Source of the DNA: Pararge aegeria
Lineage: Eukaryota > Arthropoda > Insecta > Lepidoptera > Nymphalidae
Reading direction: 5' to 3'
Assembly (NCBI RefSeq): GCF_905163445.1
Contig: NC_053200.1
Location: 3,038,001 to 3,102,000, forward strand
Length of the DNA: 64,000 bases
Shown here: in pieces, positions 59,919 through 64,000 of the stretch
How the letters are laid out: the number at the start of each line of letters is the position of its first letter
Position numbering within the stretch: the first letter of the stretch is position 1
Program-made: the position numbers and the translations under genes
The notes under the pieces: generated by a model
Seen by the model: the letters and a program-made list of their open reading frames with translations, nothing else
What the model was told of the DNA's origin: nothing
Databases searched by the model: none

Positions 59919-62900
59919 ATGTTGCTGTTAATTCTTTTACTTCTTGCAACATTCATGGGCGTAAAGGGAGGATGCACATTAACTGAAAACCCAAGGCTAA
60001 ATGGCATTTGTAGCGCTGATGTGCTCTGCGATGGAACAACAGAAAATGCGGAAGATTTGAAAAACAGTTGGGATTGCATCAGAACCGGTGGCCGGTTTTA
60101 TAACCATTATTCACAAAGTTATGATTATGAATTGGTCGATAATTATTACTTATACTTCTATGTTTCAGATGTTGATATTAACATTTCAGAGGATCCCTTA
60201 TCTGGGATTGACGTAGGTACTAAAATAACGACTTTAAATATCAACAATGGCAACTTAGTTTCAGTACCAATTATTACAAGCAGCTTACCGACATTAACTG
60301 AACTTTCAGTCACATACAACAAAGTTGAAACTGTAAATCTAAGAAAGTTATCAGGTGTTTCAATGGTTGCGCTAAACGTATCTCACAATTGTATATCAAG
60401 TATTGAGTTTGACGAAATTGAGAATACTGTATCTAGTAAGATTACTTCCATTGATCTGAGCTATAATTACCTTGAATCATTACCAGATAACTGCTTTGAG
60501 ATGTTTTTATATCTTAAATATTTGGATCTTTCATATAATAAATTGAAACAATTCGATGTACTGACATTTGAAGGAATGACGAAGTTGGAGACACTAAAAC
60601 TTTCTAACAATGAAATATCAGATATAGATCAAAACTTGGCGAGATTTAGGAATTTAAAACATTTGACTTTAGATAATAATCAATTAACATCACTCACTAA
60701 TTTGAACTTTAAGACGCTTACCAGTTTAGAAAATCTCAATATAAGTTCAAACATGATAAAACATATCGACGATCAATCCTTTGCTACACTCCGAAATATT
60801 GCACAATTAGATTTAAGTCATAATAAAATAATCAATATCCATCAATCCCTATTTAAAAATAACATAAAAATGAACAATTTGTCGCTTTCTCAGAATTACA
60901 TAGAGACTATAGAAGGAGGGGCATTTAGAAATACGAATATATCTCACTTTGATATACAAAATAACTATATGAGCGGATCAATAGAGTATGATACATTCCT
61001 AGGCATTTCCGTTGAAAGTTTGGATTTGAGTAAAGGATATTTAAAAGAACTGGGTGATAAAGCTTTTAGCGCCTTGAGTAAAGATTTAAGATATTTGAAT
61101 TTGAGCTCTAACTTAATAGAAAATGTAACAGAATCTGCTTTTCAGGCATTAGAAATACTTTCTACATTGGATTTGTCTTGTAATCATCTAATTGATATTA
61201 ATTTGAATACAAGCGACCTTCATCAGTTATCAGAATATTATCTACAAAACAACTTCATAAAGAAAATTACTCCAAACATGTTCAAAAACATGACAAGATT
61301 AACCACGTTGGATTTGTCTCAAAATAAAATTGATAATATTGAATTAAATTCATTCATTGAACTTGTAAGCTTGCTGGACCTCAATATAAGTAGAAACAAC
61401 TTTGTAGATTCTTTAAAACGAAATACATTTCGTGGTCTATATAAAGTAAGGACTTTAGATTTATCCCATACAAAATCAGTATCTTGTCTCAATGAATCAT
61501 TTTCTGGTCTGATTCTTCTTACTTTTCTTAATCTATCCCATAGTCAACTACAAACGATTGAGTATAATACCTTTAAAGGAAGTGGGGCTATAAAAATTCT
61601 TGATTTATCACATAATCTGTTATACAATTTTCATATTAATACTTCAAGTATTTCACAGTTATCAAAATTATATCTAAATCAAAACAAATTAAAAAATATA
61701 ACCAGTGAAACTTTTAAGAATTTTCACCTTCTAGAACACTTAAATTTAGCTTTTAATAATATTATAAATATTGATTCTGGTGGCTTTAGAATGTTGTCTC
61801 ATTTACATTATTTGGACTTGCTTTCTAATAATAATTTGCATATTAAGAGTGATGTTTTTAATAATTTAATTTTATCACAACTTTCGGTTAGTAATATACA
61901 ACGACAATTTGACTTTGAAAATGTCCTAAATACTTCAGTAGCGACATTAATATTATCGAATTGTGAAATTGAAGATATAAATTCCGTTTTCGTTTATAAA
62001 ATAAATAATGTTCTTAAATTAGACGTTAGTTCAAATAAAATCAAAATATTAGACAAAAGTTCATTCCAAAATATGGCGGCCCTTAATTGGCTTGATTTAA
62101 GCAATAATATGATTTCCACTATCCAGCCAGGCACATTTTTATCCAATAATATGATTAACACTATGAATCTTTATGGTAACAATTTGCAATCCCTTAAATT
62201 TGGGGTACTTGATGGGCTTAGGAATCTTCGTGTTTTAAATTTATCAAATAATGAAATACATACATTTGGTGTCAATCTTTTACATACTTCTCCATTTTTG
62301 ACAGAGCTATTTCTTGAAAACAATAAATTAGAAAGTATAGACCTTGGTGCATTCAGTAAAACAGGTGTTCAATTGCTAACTATTGGAGGTAATAGTATCT
62401 CATGCGATGCTTTGGCAGATTGGGCAAAAATAAGTAATGATGAATTTAATGTGACTGCGGAGAGTTTCAATTTTGATTTTGAAAATATAAATGGTATAGG
62501 TTGCAAAACAAGTTACTCACAAAAGAAAACTCATGATGAAAATAACAACTTAAATATTACTAGCAATGTCAGTGAAATGAAAGAAACAGTTGGGCGACTC
62601 TACAGTTACTTCAGTAAAGATGTGAATGCGATATTTTCAAAAATAATTGCTCTCTTGGAAAAAAAAACGGAAGATGTTGACCAGGTTCCTCCAAACTTTG
62701 ACCATTCCCAAATGGTTTTAAGTACACATTTGGAAAAAATACTAAATGAGAATAAAGATCTATTACCGCAGTTAGTAAGAACAAACGATAATGTAGCAAA
62801 TTACATTAAACGAATGATATCATTATTAGAAATAAACAATAATTTAACCATATTAGGCAACAACCAGAAAGAAATGTTACAGACACCAGTTTCTAGCAAA

Positions 62901-63155
62901 ACTATTGAGAAACATAACAAAAATAACTCGGTGGATATTGGCGGTGAACCCTTGGAAGTTAAATTTGATAGAAATACATTGATAGACATAAAAACGTTGT
63001 TATATATTATAGCTGTATGTTTAGCGATTACGGTTTTATTTTGTATAATTGCAATTAGTTATAAATATTTGTACAGAGGAGCGACACACAGGATACGTTC
63101 AAACTATTTGTATGATAGCGGGCAATCAGTAAGAAATGGATTGGAAATGGAGTAA
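59919..63155 (+). CDS. Single-pass LRR receptor, paralog 2, 1078 aa
   Basis: It has the same architecture and the same length as the gene at 51520. A polypyrimidine tract and CAG (to 59913) lie 5 nt before the start, so an upstream untranslated exon is implied. Signal peptide 1 to about 18 (MLLLILLLLATFMGVKGG); N-cap with cysteines in CTLTENPRLNGICSADVLC; about thirty LRRs, for example LKYLDLSYNKL, IAQLDLSHNKI and LNWLDLSNNMI; C-cap GGNSISCDALADW and INGIGCKT; stalk; membrane segment LLYIIAVCLAITVLFCIIAI; 31-residue tail ending QSVRNGLEME. It aligns end to end with paralog 1, with the strongest conservation in the C-terminal LRRs and tail. Tandem duplication is the simplest origin. The role is unknown; with the secreted LRR gene at 31023 it forms an LRR cluster. 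Polyadenylation signals lie near 63249 and 63286. Confidence 0.9.
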   Translation: MLLLILLLLATFMGVKGGCTLTENPRLNGICSADVLCDGTTENAEDLKNSWDCIRTGGRFYNHYSQSYDYELVDNYYLYFYVSDVDINISEDPLSGIDVGTKITTLNINNGNLVSVPIITSSLPTLTELSVTYNKVETVNLRKLSGVSMVALNVSHNCISSIEFDEIENTVSSKITSIDLSYNYLESLPDNCFEMFLYLKYLDLSYNKLKQFDVLTFEGMTKLETLKLSNNEISDIDQNLARFRNLKHLTLDNNQLTSLTNLNFKTLTSLENLNISSNMIKHIDDQSFATLRNIAQLDLSHNKIINIHQSLFKNNIKMNNLSLSQNYIETIEGGAFRNTNISHFDIQNNYMSGSIEYDTFLGISVESLDLSKGYLKELGDKAFSALSKDLRYLNLSSNLIENVTESAFQALEILSTLDLSCNHLIDINLNTSDLHQLSEYYLQNNFIKKITPNMFKNMTRLTTLDLSQNKIDNIELNSFIELVSLLDLNISRNNFVDSLKRNTFRGLYKVRTLDLSHTKSVSCLNESFSGLILLTFLNLSHSQLQTIEYNTFKGSGAIKILDLSHNLLYNFHINTSSISQLSKLYLNQNKLKNITSETFKNFHLLEHLNLAFNNIINIDSGGFRMLSHLHYLDLLSNNNLHIKSDVFNNLILSQLSVSNIQRQFDFENVLNTSVATLILSNCEIEDINSVFVYKINNVLKLDVSSNKIKILDKSSFQNMAALNWLDLSNNMISTIQPGTFLSNNMINTMNLYGNNLQSLKFGVLDGLRNLRVLNLSNNEIHTFGVNLLHTSPFLTELFLENNKLESIDLGAFSKTGVQLLTIGGNSISCDALADWAKISNDEFNVTAESFNFDFENINGIGCKTSYSQKKTHDENNNLNITSNVSEMKETVGRLYSYFSKDVNAIFSKIIALLEKKTEDVDQVPPNFDHSQMVLSTHLEKILNENKDLLPQLVRTNDNVANYIKRMISLLEINNNLTILGNNQKEMLQTPVSSKTIEKHNKNNSVDIGGEPLEVKFDRNTLIDIKTLLYIIAVCLAITVLFCIIAISYKYLYRGATHRIRSNYLYDSGQSVRNGLEME

Positions 63156-63476
63156 TTGTTTTATTTTTATATCAGGGATGAGTACCAAAAGTTTTTCAAC
63201 TTTATTAAAATGAATGTACCTACTATGTTGCAAACTTGTTAAGCTCAAATAAATACTTTTAGTGTATTTATTAATTTAAATTTATAATAAACTTTTGTAT
63301 TATTACGATGTTTTATTAATCACTCTTTTTCTTGTTTGTTTAAAAAGTATTTTCGTAAAACTATTGTCTTGTGTTTGTTATATTTCAATGCATTTGCTTT
63401 AGTCGTTTGACGTATCTATAGTCACACCGCGTTATTTATTTATGATGGATAGTTATGACTTACTCTAATTTTTCTT

Positions 63477-63525
63477 AATAATAATTTGTAATTAGTTGGG
63501 ACCCAACTAATTACATATTATTATT
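63477..63525. repeat. Snap-back palindrome, 24-bp arms, 1-nt loop
   Basis: Arms 63477-63500 and 63502-63525 pair with one mismatch around a single A. It lies about 320 bp after the stop of LRR receptor 2. Confidence 0.85.
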
Positions 63526-63839
63526 ATTGAACTTTTTATTTGTACGCCACTATGAAGTTATGGAAATAAAAGAATAATAGAAATACAAAGACGGAAGAAG
63601 AATACAAAGAAAAGTGGTGTTAAATTATTTAAACCTTCATACAAATAGCTAAATACAAATACATAAACAAAATTGCACAAATCAGAAAAATATTATAAAT
63701 AATCAAAATAAAATAATAAACTTTTATATATATACTCAATCATATTAGATACATAAATCGGAAGGCAATCTTACAAAATCAATCTTTGCTTTCAAGTATG
63801 AAGGTGTTAAGATTAAATAATTCACAGTACAAAAGTTAA

Positions 63840-64000
63840 AGAACATGCATATCCCGGCAACGGCGAATAGGGAGTCACTTGAGCTTTGGTCGAATAATTA
63901 AGGATATGGGTCAGAACGGGAGAAATAACATCAAGAATGGGAATGATCATATTACGACTTATACAATCAGTACTCAAAATTATATTCAGTGAAAAATTTG
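63840..64000 (-). pseudogene. Possible Jockey-like LINE reverse-transcriptase fragment
   Basis: The minus strand reads NMIIPILDVISPVLTHILNY, which resembles the RT segment before the WKxAxVxPxPK motif of Jockey-type elements. The match is lost after about 25 residues, and the window ends here. Confidence 0.45.

Noticed and set aside
51520..63155. Toll-like receptors
   Set aside because: No TIR domain; the cytoplasmic tail is only 31 residues.

Overview
This is AT-rich eukaryotic nuclear DNA, almost certainly from a moth or butterfly (Lepidoptera). The support is threefold: spliced genes with insect relatives, a dense mosaic of short retroposons of the type that litters lepidopteran introns, and broken RTE-like and Jockey-like LINE pieces. 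No bacterial, plasmid or viral gene set is present. Family names come from recognising motifs by eye; no database search was run.

Layout. (1) 1-2278: right part of a PIF/Harbinger transposon. Its transposase is on the minus strand, and a MADF/BESS gene on the plus strand lies inside the transposase intron. (2) 3156-6598: a complete-looking 3.44-kb DNA transposon with about 29-bp terminal inverted repeats, an AATT duplication on both sides and an intact three-exon 699-aa transposase-like gene. (3) 9219-13118, minus: translation initiation factor eIF3 subunit j, seven exons, 240 aa. (4) 14470-29263, plus: a 14-exon, about 579-aa thioredoxin-domain protein of the TXNDC3/TXNDC6 (NME8-like) class, probably axonemal, with introns full of SINEs, LINE tails and a hAT-like MITE. 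(5) 31023-34628, minus: a secreted leucine-rich-repeat (LRR) protein of 715 aa whose only coding intron carries nine copies of an 86-bp minisatellite. (6) 34.6-51.5 kb: a repeat mosaic with LINE reverse-transcriptase remains, SINEs, microsatellites and a roughly 525-bp inverted repeat. (7) 51520-54756 and 59919-63155, plus: two tandem paralogous LRR receptors. Each is 1078 aa, single-pass, with a 31-residue conserved cytoplasmic tail and no TIR domain.

How the genes relate. eIF3j and the thioredoxin-domain gene are divergent neighbours about 1.35 kb apart and look functionally unrelated. The three LRR genes form a local cluster: all have a signal peptide, long LRR arrays and a similar two-cysteine C-terminal cap. 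One is secreted and two are membrane-anchored, which suggests a lineage-specific surface or immune recognition locus. That role is inference.

The most unusual signals are the LRR receptor pair with its conserved short tail, the intact AATT-flanked transposon with a duplicated N-terminal exon, the minisatellite that grew out of a LINE 3' end, and ten short snap-back palindromes (arms 16-24 bp, loops 1-8 bp), several of them close to splice sites.
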